From Geminicoccaceae bacterium (GTDB lineage Bacteria > Pseudomonadota > Alphaproteobacteria > Geminicoccales > Geminicoccaceae), in contig JACKIM010000002.1 in assembly GCA_020638465.1 (NCBI GenBank), forward strand, positions 310,001 through 374,000: a stretch of DNA of 64,000 nucleotides, written 5' to 3'. The position numbers and the translations under genes are program-made. Shown one piece after another: positions 8,475-16,988 of this stretch. Within the stretch, counting starts at the first letter, position 1. Each line of letters starts with the position of its first letter. Below the pieces are notes generated by a model. The model saw only the letters and a list, made by a program, of their open reading frames with translations, did no database searches and had not been told where the DNA came from.

Positions 8475-9401
8475 ATGCTGCTGAACGCCTTTCTCGAAAT
8501 GATGGTGGTCGAGCGCGGTGCCAGCCGCAACACGCTTGACGCCTACAGGCGGGACCTGACCGACCTGTGCAGGTTCCTCGAACGGCGCGGAGCAGGGTTG
8601 GTCGAGGCGACGGCGGATGACCTGCGAGGCTATGTCGCCCACCTCAGCGACCAGGGGATGTCATCCTCGACGGCAGCCCGTCGGCTCGCGGCGATGCGGC
8701 AACTCTACCGCTTCCTGTTCATGGAGGATCACCGCGGTGACGATCCAACGGTCACCATCGACAATCCGAAGCAGGGCCGCTCGCTGCCAAGGGTGCTGAG
8801 CGAGGCCGAAATCGACCTGCTGATGCGCACGGCCTACGGGGAGGAGGGCGAGGACGCCGTACGCATGCAGGTGCTGCTGGAACTGATGTATGGCAGCGGT
8901 CTGCGGGTCTCCGAACTCATCGGCATGCCCCTTTCCGGTGTGGCCCACGATCGTGCGAGCCTGCGCGTGCTCGGCAAGGGGAGCAAGGAGCGTGTGATAC
9001 CCGTCGGGCGGCAGGCGAGGGAAGCCCTGCAACGATGGCTGGCGATCCGCGACAGTCGGGTCAGGCGGCCGCTGGAAGCGCGTTTCCTCTTTCCTTCGCG
9101 CGGCAAGCTCGGACATCTGACACGCCAGCGGTTCACGCAATTGCTCAACGGCCTTGCGGTCAGGGCCGGCATGGACCCCGGCCGGATCTCGCCCCACGTG
9201 TTGCGCCATGCCTTCGCGACCCATCTGCTCGACCATGGTGCCGACCTTCGTGCCGTACAGGTGATGCTTGGTCACGCCGACATCGCCACGACACAGATCT
9301 ATACCCACGTGCAGGCCGAGCGCCTCGCCGCGGTGGTGGACGCCCATCATCCACTGGCGAAAGAGCAGGCATCTCATTCGCAACACAAGGAAAACTCATG
9401 A
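8475..9401 (+). CDS. xerD: Tyrosine recombinase XerD
   Basis: 308 residues from the ATG at 8475 (a GTG at 8466 would add three). Site-specific recombinase resolving chromosome dimers at dif with XerC and FtsK. It has an N-terminal SAM-like core-binding domain (RNTLDAYRRDL) and a C-terminal catalytic domain with all six residues visible, numbered from the ATG: R144 (GSGLRVSEL), K168 (GKGSKER), H241 and R244 (HVLRHAF), H267 (LGHADI) and nucleophile Y276 (TQIYTHV). XerD is preferred over XerC by overall look only. It sits beside the housekeeping genes aroK and aroB, so it is not a mobile-element integrase. The stop overlaps the next start (ATGA). Confidence 0.9.
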   Translation: MLLNAFLEMMVVERGASRNTLDAYRRDLTDLCRFLERRGAGLVEATADDLRGYVAHLSDQGMSSSTAARRLAAMRQLYRFLFMEDHRGDDPTVTIDNPKQGRSLPRVLSEAEIDLLMRTAYGEEGEDAVRMQVLLELMYGSGLRVSELIGMPLSGVAHDRASLRVLGKGSKERVIPVGRQAREALQRWLAIRDSRVRRPLEARFLFPSRGKLGHLTRQRFTQLLNGLAVRAGMDPGRISPHVLRHAFATHLLDHGADLRAVQVMLGHADIATTQIYTHVQAERLAAVVDAHHPLAKEQASHSQHKENS

Positions 9402-10378
9402 GTTTCAAGGTCGTCAAGCCCACCTCGTCGCGACTCAACCGCTGTGAACTTGCCGTGCCGGGCTCCAGTCCGCACATGTTCGAGAAGGCGGCGCGTTCCG
9501 ATGCCGATGTCATCTTCCTCGATCTTGAGGATGCCGTCGCTCCGGACAAAAAGGAGGAGGCTCGCCGAAATATCATCGAGGCCGTCGGCGACGTCGACTG
9601 GGGCGACAAGACCCTGTCGGTGCGGATCAACGGTCTGGATACGCCCTACATGTATCGTGATGTCGTCGATCTGCTGGAAAACTGTTCCGACAGGCTCGAT
9701 CTCATCATGATTCCCAAGGTCGGCACGGCAGCCGACGTCTATGCGGTCGACATGCTGGTGACGCAGATCGAGGTGGCAAAGGGCCGCAGAAAGCGGATCG
9801 GTTTCGAGCATATCATCGAGACCGCGCTTGGGATGCAGAACATGGAGGATATCGCCGCCGCCAGCCCGCGCAACGAGTCGTTGCATTTCGGGGTGGCCGA
9901 CTATGCGGCCTCGATCCGGGCGCGCACGACCATGATCGGCGGCCCCAACCCGGATTATGGCGTTCTCACCGGCGGGCCGGATGACAGCGAGCGAGCCTAT
10001 CATTGGGGCGATATGTGGCATTATGCGATTGCCCGCATGGTTGTCGTGGCCCGCGCCAACGGCTTGCGGCCGATCGATGGTCCGTTCGGGGATTTCTCCG
10101 ATCCGGAGGGGTTTCGGGCGCATGCCAATCGTGCCGCCGTCCTTGGCTGCGAGGGGAAGTGGGCGATCCATCCCAGGCAGATCGCCCTTGCCAATGAGGT
10201 GATGGGGCCGAAGGCCAGCGAAGTCGAAAAGGCCCGACGCATCCTCGCCGCCATGGAACAGGCGACCAGGGAGGGCAAGGGGGCCGTGGCCCTTGATGGA
10301 AAGCTGATCGACATTGCCTCCATCCGTCAGGCGGAAGCCCTCGTGAGCATGGCCGACCGGCTCGCGGGCGGCAACTGA
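9398..10378 (+). CDS. mcl1: L-malyl-CoA/beta-methylmalyl-CoA lyase
   Basis: 326 residues, HpcH/HpaI-citrate lyase family. It cleaves or forms L-malyl-CoA (acetyl-CoA + glyoxylate) and beta-methylmalyl-CoA (propionyl-CoA + glyoxylate), as in the ethylmalonyl-CoA pathway and related glyoxylate routes. Segments match the Rhodobacter enzyme as I recall it: NRCELAVPGSSPHMFEKAA, DVIFLDLEDAVAPDKK (metal Asp/Glu), SVRINGLDTP (catalytic Arg), IMIPKVG, DGPFGDFSDPEGFR and GKWAIHPRQIALANEV. The ATG overlaps the xerD stop, an unusual partner that probably only shares transcription. A terminator-like hairpin follows at 10397. Confidence 0.92.
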   Translation: MSFKVVKPTSSRLNRCELAVPGSSPHMFEKAARSDADVIFLDLEDAVAPDKKEEARRNIIEAVGDVDWGDKTLSVRINGLDTPYMYRDVVDLLENCSDRLDLIMIPKVGTAADVYAVDMLVTQIEVAKGRRKRIGFEHIIETALGMQNMEDIAAASPRNESLHFGVADYAASIRARTTMIGGPNPDYGVLTGGPDDSERAYHWGDMWHYAIARMVVVARANGLRPIDGPFGDFSDPEGFRAHANRAAVLGCEGKWAIHPRQIALANEVMGPKASEVEKARRILAAMEQATREGKGAVALDGKLIDIASIRQAEALVSMADRLAGGN

Positions 10379-10396
10379 ATCGCGCGTACACGGTCG

Positions 10397-10422
10397 ATCC
10401 CGGGCGGTATGCCGTCCGGGAT
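10397..10422 (+). terminator. Terminator-like hairpin after malyl-CoA lyase gene
   Basis: ATCCCGGGCGG (10397-10407) pairs with CCGTCCGGGAT (10412-10422), with one G-T pair and a 4-base TATG loop. No T-run follows directly. It lies 19 bases past the stop at 10378. Confidence 0.5.
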
Positions 10423-10599
10423 GAGGCTGTAAATGTATGATAGATATCGCCTTTTCGTGATGAAGTGTTGCGGTTGAAATTCCACATTTCTCGACGATCC
10501 AGCCGTACCATCAGTCACACGTGGCCAGTCATCGCCCTGCGGCAGAAACTTTGCTGGCATAGGCAAGGCTAGGCATCGACAAGATCCAGGATCGGGACC

Positions 10600-11412
10600 A
10601 TGGGTGGATCTTCACCTCAAACGCACGGCGCGTATGACGGACGCATCCTTGCAATTGCCAATCTCAAGGGCGGGACCGGCAAGAGCACGCTTGCCGTCAA
10701 TCTCGCATCGGCACTGGCTGCCGAGGGACGTTCGGTATGTCTGGTCGATTGTGATCCGCAGTCGTCAAGCCATGAATGGCTTTCGTCCATGCCGCATGTG
10801 GGCGTCACGGCGCTCAAGCGCGACGTGAAATCCTGGGCCGTCGGCGAGTGGATCGCCGAGGCCGGCGAGTTCTGCCGCAACCACGATGTCGTCGTGGTCG
10901 ATCTGCCCGGCGCCATCGGCCCGATCACGGCAGCAGCCTGCCTGACCGCGCATGTCGTCCTCGTGCCGACCTCGGGCTCCGGTGTCGAACTGGCCGGTAC
11001 GCGTCGAGCCGTCCGTTTCCTGCACAGGGTCGGTGAGGAACGGCGCAATGCTCCTGCGACGATCATGCTGGCACCGAACAAAGTTGAGGGAGGTTCCGCA
11101 GCACTCCGCCAGATCACGGCCATCGCCTCGCAGTACCGCATCCGGCTGGCGCCATCCGTTCCTGTCGATCGTGACTTTGCCGATGCCTTCGAGGCGCATC
11201 AATGGGTGGGAACCCATGCAATGGCCTCGCCGGCCCATGTCGCGATCCTCAATCTGGGACAAGCGGTCGTACAGCAACTGGAGCTTGCGGCACGACCGCC
11301 CGTGCTGGCGCTGTCCAATCTTCAGTCACGCGAGCAACTCAACAATCCCGATCATCAGGACGGCCTCATTGCCCGGTTGCTGAGGGGGCGCTTTCGCCGC
11401 CCTGCTGCGTGA
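10600..11412 (+). CDS. Orphan ParA-family ATPase
   Basis: 270 residues. Deviant Walker A KGGTGKST near residue 24, Walker A' region VCLVDCDPQSS, and Walker B VVVVDLPG. Such proteins dimerise on ATP and bind DNA or membranes to position cargo. There is no parB or parS-like gene beside it, so this is an orphan of the family and its cargo is unknown (chemoreceptor arrays, plasmids, other machinery in relatives). It stands alone on the plus strand. Its last 47 bases overlap the end of the convergent UxaA-type gene, so antisense interference at the 3' ends is possible. Confidence 0.85.
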   Translation: MGGSSPQTHGAYDGRILAIANLKGGTGKSTLAVNLASALAAEGRSVCLVDCDPQSSSHEWLSSMPHVGVTALKRDVKSWAVGEWIAEAGEFCRNHDVVVVDLPGAIGPITAAACLTAHVVLVPTSGSGVELAGTRRAVRFLHRVGEERRNAPATIMLAPNKVEGGSAALRQITAIASQYRIRLAPSVPVDRDFADAFEAHQWVGTHAMASPAHVAILNLGQAVVQQLELAARPPVLALSNLQSREQLNNPDHQDGLIARLLRGRFRRPAA

Positions 11413-12622
11413 ATGGAACGGTCGTCGCCAGGCGGTTCATGGGCAGACAGGCCGGGCCGACCGGTTCGAAAGTCTTGTAATTCAGGATGAACTCGCGATG
11501 GCCGAGCGCCTCGGACATCGTTCGTTCGCCATCGGCGACCCGCTCGACCAGTTGCACGATTTCCGCGCCCACATCCTCGATGCCGGCCTGTTCTTCGAGG
11601 ATGCGGCCGGCATTCACGTCCATATCGTCCGCCATCCGCCTGTAGGTGAGCGGATTGGCGCAGACCTTGATGACCGGCGAGATTGCCGAGCCGACCACCG
11701 AACCGCGCCCGGTGGAAAAGAGGATGATGTGGCAGCCGGAGGCGATCAGCTCGACGATTTCGGCATTGTCGTTGATATTGGGATAGCCGAAGCGAAGCTC
11801 GCCGTCCGGAACCACATCCATCAGATAGAGCCCGCCCGAAGGTGGCCGGGTGCCCGGCTTGATCATGCCGTCGATCGGCACTGTTCCGGCCTTGGCATAG
11901 GCGCCAAGGCTCTTCTCCTCGATCGTGGTCAGACCGCCCTCGGCGTTTCCGGGAGCAAAGCTTCCCTGACCGAGCAGGCCGTAATAGCGCGCCGCCTTGT
12001 CGATCGCCTTGATGATTTCCGCGCCGAGCTCGGGCGTCACCGCGCGACCGGCCATGTGATGCTCGCAGCCGATCAGTTCGCCGGTTTCCTCGAAGATGCA
12101 GGCCGCACCCTTTTCGACCAGACGGTCGAAGGCGTTGCCCATGGCGGGATTGGCCGTGAGCCCGCTCGTACCGTCCGATCCGCCGCAGATGGTGCCGACC
12201 ACGAGCTCGTCGATGCCCATTTCGACCCTTGGCAGAGCCGCATTCCTGTCGCAGGTAGCACGGACCCAGGCGCGCCCGGCATCCACCGTCTTGCGCGTCC
12301 CGCCTTCCCGTTGGATGACGAGCGTGCGCACCGGGCGTCCCGTCGCCTCGATCCGTCGCGCCAGGCCGCTGCGGTCGAACCCCTCGCAGCCGAGCGAAAC
12401 GAGCAGCACGCCCGCGACATTGGGGTGTGTCGCCAGCCTCTCCATCATGTCGAACGCATAGAGATTGGCAAAACAACCCGGAAAGCCGATCAGATGGACG
12501 TCCTCATCCTCGAACGGCCGCACGATCTCGCGTGCCACATGATGCGCGCATTCGACGAGATAGGTGACGATGATCGTGTTGCGGATGCCCTTGCGGCCAT
12601 CGCTGCGCAGCCATCCCTGCAT
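11366..12622 (-). CDS. UxaA-family lyase, large subunit (altronate dehydratase C-terminal / SuyB type)
   Basis: 418 residues. It corresponds to the C-terminal domain of altronate dehydratase UxaA and to the large subunit of sulfolactate sulfo-lyase (SuyB), beta-eliminating lyases that use a metal. Seen: the start GWLRSDGRKGIRNTIIV, LIGFPGCFAN, LGCEG, GTICGGSDGTSG, CEHHMAGRAV and GRGSVVGSAISPVIKVCAN. Cysteine and histidine positions are kept. The matching SAF-domain small subunit lies immediately upstream (stop/start overlap of one base), so the enzyme is a two-subunit form. It is the last gene of the catabolic block. Substrate unknown: hexonate/tetronate-type acids or sulfolactate are all possible. 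Confidence 0.85.
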   Translation of the reverse strand: MQGWLRSDGRKGIRNTIIVTYLVECAHHVAREIVRPFEDEDVHLIGFPGCFANLYAFDMMERLATHPNVAGVLLVSLGCEGFDRSGLARRIEATGRPVRTLVIQREGGTRKTVDAGRAWVRATCDRNAALPRVEMGIDELVVGTICGGSDGTSGLTANPAMGNAFDRLVEKGAACIFEETGELIGCEHHMAGRAVTPELGAEIIKAIDKAARYYGLLGQGSFAPGNAEGGLTTIEEKSLGAYAKAGTVPIDGMIKPGTRPPSGGLYLMDVVPDGELRFGYPNINDNAEIVELIASGCHIILFSTGRGSVVGSAISPVIKVCANPLTYRRMADDMDVNAGRILEEQAGIEDVGAEIVQLVERVADGERTMSEALGHREFILNYKTFEPVGPACLPMNRLATTVPFTQQGGESAPSATGQ

Positions 12623-12939
12623 CAGAGTGTCTCCCCCTGCCGAAAGCGGTCGCCATGATCGGCGGTGAATGAAGGCGTGTAGTCACTCTTCAGGTTCTCG
12701 GTGTGAACCCGCTGGCCACGGTCGATATCGGTGGTTGCCGACCCTATGCTCATGCCGAGCTTGAGGACCTTCTCGCCCCGGCCTATGGCCCGGCGGGCGA
12801 TCTTGAAGCCGAGCGGCAGCGCCGCCTCGATCCTCGTCGGCACGCCGTCGATCGGGACCATCTCGCCGGCCTCGATGTTGCGGCAGGCGACAAGAACGTT
12901 GTCGGCCTCGGCGAGCAGGATGACAGGTGGTCGTTTCAT
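12622..12939 (-). CDS. UxaA-family lyase, small SAF-domain subunit (SuyA type)
   Basis: 105 residues. A SAF domain alone: DNVLVACRNIEAGE, then LPLGFKIARRAIGRGEKVLKLGMSIGSAT and a C-terminal VHTENLKSDY. In UxaA this is the N-terminal domain; here it is a separate protein as in SuyA or in the split dehydratases. The ATG at 12939 overlaps the upstream RraA-like stop by one base (TGATG), and its own stop overlaps the large subunit start in the same way, which favours equal expression of the pair. Confidence 0.85.
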   Translation of the reverse strand: MKRPPVILLAEADNVLVACRNIEAGEMVPIDGVPTRIEAALPLGFKIARRAIGRGEKVLKLGMSIGSATTDIDRGQRVHTENLKSDYTPSFTADHGDRFRQGETL

Positions 12940-13586
12940 CAGAATTTTCCATATTTGCGATAGGCTTCCTGCGGATCCATTCCTTCGAGGATGGCGGTCC
13001 TCACCTTGTTCTCGGTGCCGATCGCCTCTTCGGCCGCCTTGACGATGGTCTCCGCCTGCGCACGGGGCAGGATGCAGATGCCATCCATGTCGGCCAGGAG
13101 ATAGTCGCCAGCATGAATGCGCACATCGCCGATCTGGACAGGTTCGTCGAAGGCATGGGGAAGCCACCGTCCGACGATGTCCTTCGGGGTGAAATGGGTG
13201 CAGGCAAGGGGAAATTGCTGCTGCATGGTCTGTGCCACATCGCGCGCGGGGCCATCGACGACATAACCCGACACACCGCGGAACTTCAGCGTCTCGGAGG
13301 AAAGTTCCCCCATGAGAGCGATGTCGTGGGTATGAGGCTGACAGACGGCGACATGCCCCGGTCTGGCCTTGGCCAGGACACCTGTCCATTCGAGCAGGGT
13401 CTCGTGCGCATCGGCACCCTCGTCGACATGCCCCTCGACGGTCCAGACCGGCCCTGCGAGCCGCCGCTCGGGCTGGACCAGCCGTATGTTCGACGGGAGC
13501 AGGAAGTTGGTGTGCCCCTGAGCGCGCATGATGTCGTGAACGATGGCGCTGTAGCAGGCTTCGAGCCGCCGACCCAGATCGCTCAT
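12939..13586 (-). CDS. RraA-like / HMG-CHA aldolase family protein
   Basis: 215 residues. The fold is that of RraA ('dimethylmenaquinone methyltransferase' in old annotations) and of class II pyruvate aldolases such as 4-hydroxy-4-methyl-2-oxoglutarate aldolase. The family signature is present: VVDGPARDVAQT (metal/substrate Arg-Asp), then HFTPKDIVGRWLP and GDYLLADMDGICILP. In this neighbourhood a pyruvate-aldolase or oxaloacetate decarboxylase role on a dehydrated sugar acid is more plausible than RNase E regulation. It overlaps both neighbours (ATGATC with the MR-type gene; TGATG with the SAF subunit). Confidence 0.8.
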   Translation of the reverse strand: MSDLGRRLEACYSAIVHDIMRAQGHTNFLLPSNIRLVQPERRLAGPVWTVEGHVDEGADAHETLLEWTGVLAKARPGHVAVCQPHTHDIALMGELSSETLKFRGVSGYVVDGPARDVAQTMQQQFPLACTHFTPKDIVGRWLPHAFDEPVQIGDVRIHAGDYLLADMDGICILPRAQAETIVKAAEEAIGTENKVRTAILEGMDPQEAYRKYGKF

Positions 13587-14707
13587 GATCCGGTCCCCTC
13601 GTCGATGGTGACGGCACTGCCGGGTTCCGCCAGACGGTCGAGGGCTTCGTGGTCCCAGTCGATACCCAGCCCGGCGCCAGACGATGGCAGGGCGTGACCG
13701 TCCTCGATGGTCATCTGTGTCTTTGTGAGCGAATCCAGCTGCGGGATGTATTCGACCCACCGGGAATTCGGCACGGCACAGCACAACCCCACATGCAGCT
13801 CCATGAGGAAATGCGGGCAGACCGGAAGGTTCATCGCATCGGCCATGTGGGCCACCTTGAGCCACGGGGTGATGCCGCCGATGCGGGCGACGTCGACCTG
13901 TACGACCGAGCAGGCATTGCGCTGCATGTAGTCGGCGAAATGCCGGATCGAATAGATCGATTCGCCCACCGCCACCGGGATGGATGTCGACTGGCACAGT
14001 CGCACATGCCCGTTGATGTCGTCGGATGGCATCGGTTCCTCGAACCAGCCGATGTCGGCCTCCTCGTAGCGCCCGGCGCGGCGGATGGCTTCATCCACGC
14101 TGAAGGCCTGGTTGGCGTCGGTCAGGATCTCGAAGGCCGGACCGACGGCTTCGCGCACGGCCAGCAAACGCTCCACGTCCTCGGCGGCGTGTGGCTTCCC
14201 GACCTTGATCTTGCACCCGCCAAAGCCACGTGAGCGGACCTCCAGCGCATCCTTCACCAGATCGCCGGTCCCGATATGAAGCCAGCCGCCTTCGGTGGAA
14301 TAGACCGTGATGCGATCCTTCGCACCGCCCGCCATGACATGCAGCGGCAGGCCGGCCTTGCGGCAGCGCAGATCCCAAAGGGCGGTGTCGAGGGCGGCAA
14401 GCGCCAGAGCCGTGATCGCACCGGGTTGGGTGGCGTGGGTCCTGAACTTGAGGTCGCGCCAGAGATGCTCGACCATGGCGGCATCGCGGCCGATGAGGGA
14501 AGGCGCAAGCGTGTCGCGCAGCAACCCCATGACCGCGCTTCCGCCTGTTCCTATGGTATAGCTGTACCCCGTGCCGGTTGCGCCATCGGCATCATGGATG
14601 ATGACGATCGGTGTTTCCTGGCTGACAAAAGACTGTATGGCGTCCGTACGAACAACCTTGGGTTTCAGATCGACGAGCTTGAGCTCGATCCGTTCAATGC
14701 GCGCCAT
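13583..14707 (-). CDS. Enolase-superfamily (mandelate racemase-type) sugar acid dehydratase or racemase
   Basis: 374 residues. Capping domain about 1-125, then the TIM barrel. Active-site residues of the mandelate-racemase subgroup are visible: Lys-x-Lys (CKIKVGK), Asp and Asn of LTDANQ, Glu of FEEP, Glu of VGES, the Asp of VQVDVARIGG with His of CPHFLME (the His-Asp dyad), and Glu of VEYIP. These support Mg2+-assisted proton abstraction alpha to a carboxylate, so the substrate is probably a sugar acid, lactone or similar. The specificity cannot be read. It is part of the long minus-strand block, with a four-base overlap to the RraA-like gene and a 75-base gap upstream. Confidence 0.85.
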   Translation of the reverse strand: MARIERIELKLVDLKPKVVRTDAIQSFVSQETPIVIIHDADGATGTGYSYTIGTGGSAVMGLLRDTLAPSLIGRDAAMVEHLWRDLKFRTHATQPGAITALALAALDTALWDLRCRKAGLPLHVMAGGAKDRITVYSTEGGWLHIGTGDLVKDALEVRSRGFGGCKIKVGKPHAAEDVERLLAVREAVGPAFEILTDANQAFSVDEAIRRAGRYEEADIGWFEEPMPSDDINGHVRLCQSTSIPVAVGESIYSIRHFADYMQRNACSVVQVDVARIGGITPWLKVAHMADAMNLPVCPHFLMELHVGLCCAVPNSRWVEYIPQLDSLTKTQMTIEDGHALPSSGAGLGIDWDHEALDRLAEPGSAVTIDEGTGS

Positions 14708-14782
14708 GCGCTGCCTCCCCGTTGATATCGAACGGGATGGAACGACGGCAACGAGCGCGCGTCAAGGCGCCAGTCGGGACTT

Positions 14783-15760
14783 TCAGCGTTCGAGCTGCTG
14801 GCGATATTTCTCCGCGTCCCAGTCCATGAGTGCGAGTTCCTCATCGATGCTCAGGCGACGCAGTTCGGCATGCCCGGGCAGGCGGGCGAGCACATGGGCC
14901 AGACAGGAGGCCATCGCTTGTGCGCTGCCCGATGCATCATCCGGCAGGAACGCTCCATCGGCAGTCAGCAACAGCTTCGAGGGGCCGCCCGGCTCCGTTG
15001 CCGCCGCCGGCCCGAGAAAGACCACATGATCGGGATAATAGGACCCGCCAAGCGCGAGCTTCCGCAATCCGGGTACGACGGCAAGACTCTGCGCCAGCCT
15101 GTCGGCCACCGGCGTGCTGCCCGGCGGTGCGCGGTCGGGCACATCGCTTTCGCCGGCGAGAAGCGGAGCATCCAGCTTGCGTTCCACCCTGTCGATGATC
15201 GAGCCCGCTTCCTCGGCGGTCGATGCTCCCACGACAAGACCATGATTGCCCAGAACGAGGATCGTCGCCCTGCGTCCGGAAGGATGATGGCCGAGAACCG
15301 AGGCGATGCCCCGGGTGAGGTCCATTCCCGGCTTGTAATAGGGGATGAAGGCCCAGTCCTCTCCGTCGAGGCGCTGGCCGAGCTGTTGTTTCGCATCCGC
15401 ACGGATGGCCAGTGCGATGGTCCGCACCGAATGGGTGTGGATGACGATCTCGTGATCGAGCAGGGCATGCATGCTCGTTTCGATCGACGGGCGCAGGCCG
15501 CGCGCGTTCTGTCCCGCAATCACGGATGCCAGTACGGCCTGCTCGCTTGTCGCATCGATGGCAGCCAGCACCTTTCCACGGTCCACGGGTACGAAGACAT
15601 CATCGTCGTCAGCGTCGGCGAGCCAAAGCCCGGAAGCCTTGACCCACATGACATCGCCCGACTTGATCGAGGTATTGCCGCCAGAAGCCTGGACCTGCTC
15701 GATATCGCGGCCCAGCCGGGCCGACAGGCGGCGAAGGGGCCCGAATTCAGCGTGTGGCAT
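14783..15760 (-). CDS. Class II aldolase/adducin-family protein
   Basis: 325 residues, longer than a fuculose-1-phosphate aldolase (about 215) and closer to the aldolase half of the RhaD-type fusions. Zinc-site pattern is complete: SGGNTSIKSGDVMWVKASG (substrate phosphate/carboxylate loop), IETSMHALLDHEIVIHTHS (Glu and His-x-His) and GNHGLVVGA (third His). Residues after about 215 form an extra domain. Family reactions are retro-aldol cleavage, 4-epimerisation or decarboxylation of a phosphosugar. The start overlaps the upstream kinase stop by 14 bases, suggesting that a kinase product is the substrate. Confidence 0.82.
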   Translation of the reverse strand: MPHAEFGPLRRLSARLGRDIEQVQASGGNTSIKSGDVMWVKASGLWLADADDDDVFVPVDRGKVLAAIDATSEQAVLASVIAGQNARGLRPSIETSMHALLDHEIVIHTHSVRTIALAIRADAKQQLGQRLDGEDWAFIPYYKPGMDLTRGIASVLGHHPSGRRATILVLGNHGLVVGASTAEEAGSIIDRVERKLDAPLLAGESDVPDRAPPGSTPVADRLAQSLAVVPGLRKLALGGSYYPDHVVFLGPAAATEPGGPSKLLLTADGAFLPDDASGSAQAMASCLAHVLARLPGHAELRRLSIDEELALMDWDAEKYRQQLER

Positions 15761-16988
15761 CGTGATATCCCTGTCTTGCGAGGCGGGCGGTCCCGTAGGC
15801 TGCTTCGACGCTCAGGGCCTCGGTCATGCCGATTCCCAGCCGGTTCTCGCGAATGGTCTGCCAGGCCCGGTTGCCGGCGCCGCCACCGACGGTACGCAGC
15901 GAGCGCAGTGCGGGTGCGCCGTGCGACCGCAGGGCCTCATAGCCGCGCGCCTCGACATCGGCGATACCCTCGAACAGGGCCTGAAGGAACATGGCGTCGT
16001 CGGCGGGGCGGTCGGCAGGTTCGAAGGTCAGGGCGTCATCCTGAACGGGAAAACGCTCGCCCGTGCCCGCAAGCGGGTGCCAGCGCATCCCTGTCGGCCG
16101 CCCGGGATGCAGCTGCCCGCTGAGTTTTTCCATTTCGGGCGCCGTGAAAAAACGCAACAGCGCCTTTCCGCCGCTGTTTGACGCTCCGCCAGCCAGCCAG
16201 CGGTCCCCCATCCGATGGCTGTAGACGCCCAGTTCCGGCGCGAATACCGGTTTGTCGGACATCAGCTTGAGTGTCAGCGTCGATCCGAGGGCCGTGACGG
16301 CATCGCCGACCTGGTCCGCTCCGGTGGCCAGGAACGAAGCACAGCCGTCCGTGGTGCCGGCCAGGATCATGGGCTTGCCGGGTCCGGATGAAATCGCCGC
16401 TCCGGGTGCCGCGACCCGGGGAAGCAGATCGCGGCGGACACCGAGATCGTCCATCCATGATGGCCACTCGCGGCGAACCGGATCGTAACCCAGCTTGAGG
16501 ACGTTGTTCTCATCCGAAATGCCGGGTGGTGCACCGAGCTTCATGGCAAGCCAGTCAGCCTGGAACATCGCCCGCGCGGCCCGCGGATATTCCCGTTGGG
16601 CATCGAGCAGGCGTGCCAGCGGCGATGCGGCGCCATGCGCACCGCATTCGGGTGGCGCCACCTTGCCGATCCGGCCGGCATGAGCTGCGGAGCCGCGATC
16701 GTCGTACATGCGGGCCGGACCGAGCGGCTCGCCGGCCTCGTCGGTCAGCAGCAGCGTGCCGGAGGTTCCGTCGACGGCCAGCGCATCCACGGCCGGCAAA
16801 GCATCAAGCAGTCGCAGGAGGGCCCTTTCCCAGTCGTGCGGATCCTGGGTGACGCGGGCATCGTCATGCAGGCGTGACGCGGGAATATTTTCCTTCGCAT
16901 CGAAGACAATCCGTCCATCATCGTCGATGACGACCGCGCGCATCCCCGAAGTGCCGCAATCGATGCCGAGGAAGTGCCGATCAGCCAT
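15747..16988 (-). CDS. FGGY-family carbohydrate kinase, short (D-ribulose kinase-like)
   Basis: 413 residues from the ATG at 16988, which overlaps the GlpD-like stop by eight bases; an extension to 17027 is rejected. N-terminal ATPase motif GIDCGTSGMRAVVID, DGTSGTLLLTD, then QADWLAMKLG and SDENNVLKLGYD, and the C-terminal GGGAGNRAWQTIRENRLG. The length and the SDENN segment recall the short kinases assigned as D-ribulose kinases in cyanobacteria and plants; this is a resemblance only. It would phosphorylate a keto-sugar or sugar alcohol in the cytosol. Confidence 0.85.
   Translation of the reverse strand: MADRHFLGIDCGTSGMRAVVIDDDGRIVFDAKENIPASRLHDDARVTQDPHDWERALLRLLDALPAVDALAVDGTSGTLLLTDEAGEPLGPARMYDDRGSAAHAGRIGKVAPPECGAHGAASPLARLLDAQREYPRAARAMFQADWLAMKLGAPPGISDENNVLKLGYDPVRREWPSWMDDLGVRRDLLPRVAAPGAAISSGPGKPMILAGTTDGCASFLATGADQVGDAVTALGSTLTLKLMSDKPVFAPELGVYSHRMGDRWLAGGASNSGGKALLRFFTAPEMEKLSGQLHPGRPTGMRWHPLAGTGERFPVQDDALTFEPADRPADDAMFLQALFEGIADVEARGYEALRSHGAPALRSLRTVGGGAGNRAWQTIRENRLGIGMTEALSVEAAYGTARLARQGYHDATR

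Noticed and set aside
8475..9401. Mobile-element integrase
   Set aside because: The recombinase has XerD length and layout, lies beside aroK-aroB, and no repeat, tRNA or cargo is present.
10600..11412. Chromosome partition parA
   Set aside because: No parB, parS, gidB or related context; it is treated as an orphan ParA-like ATPase.
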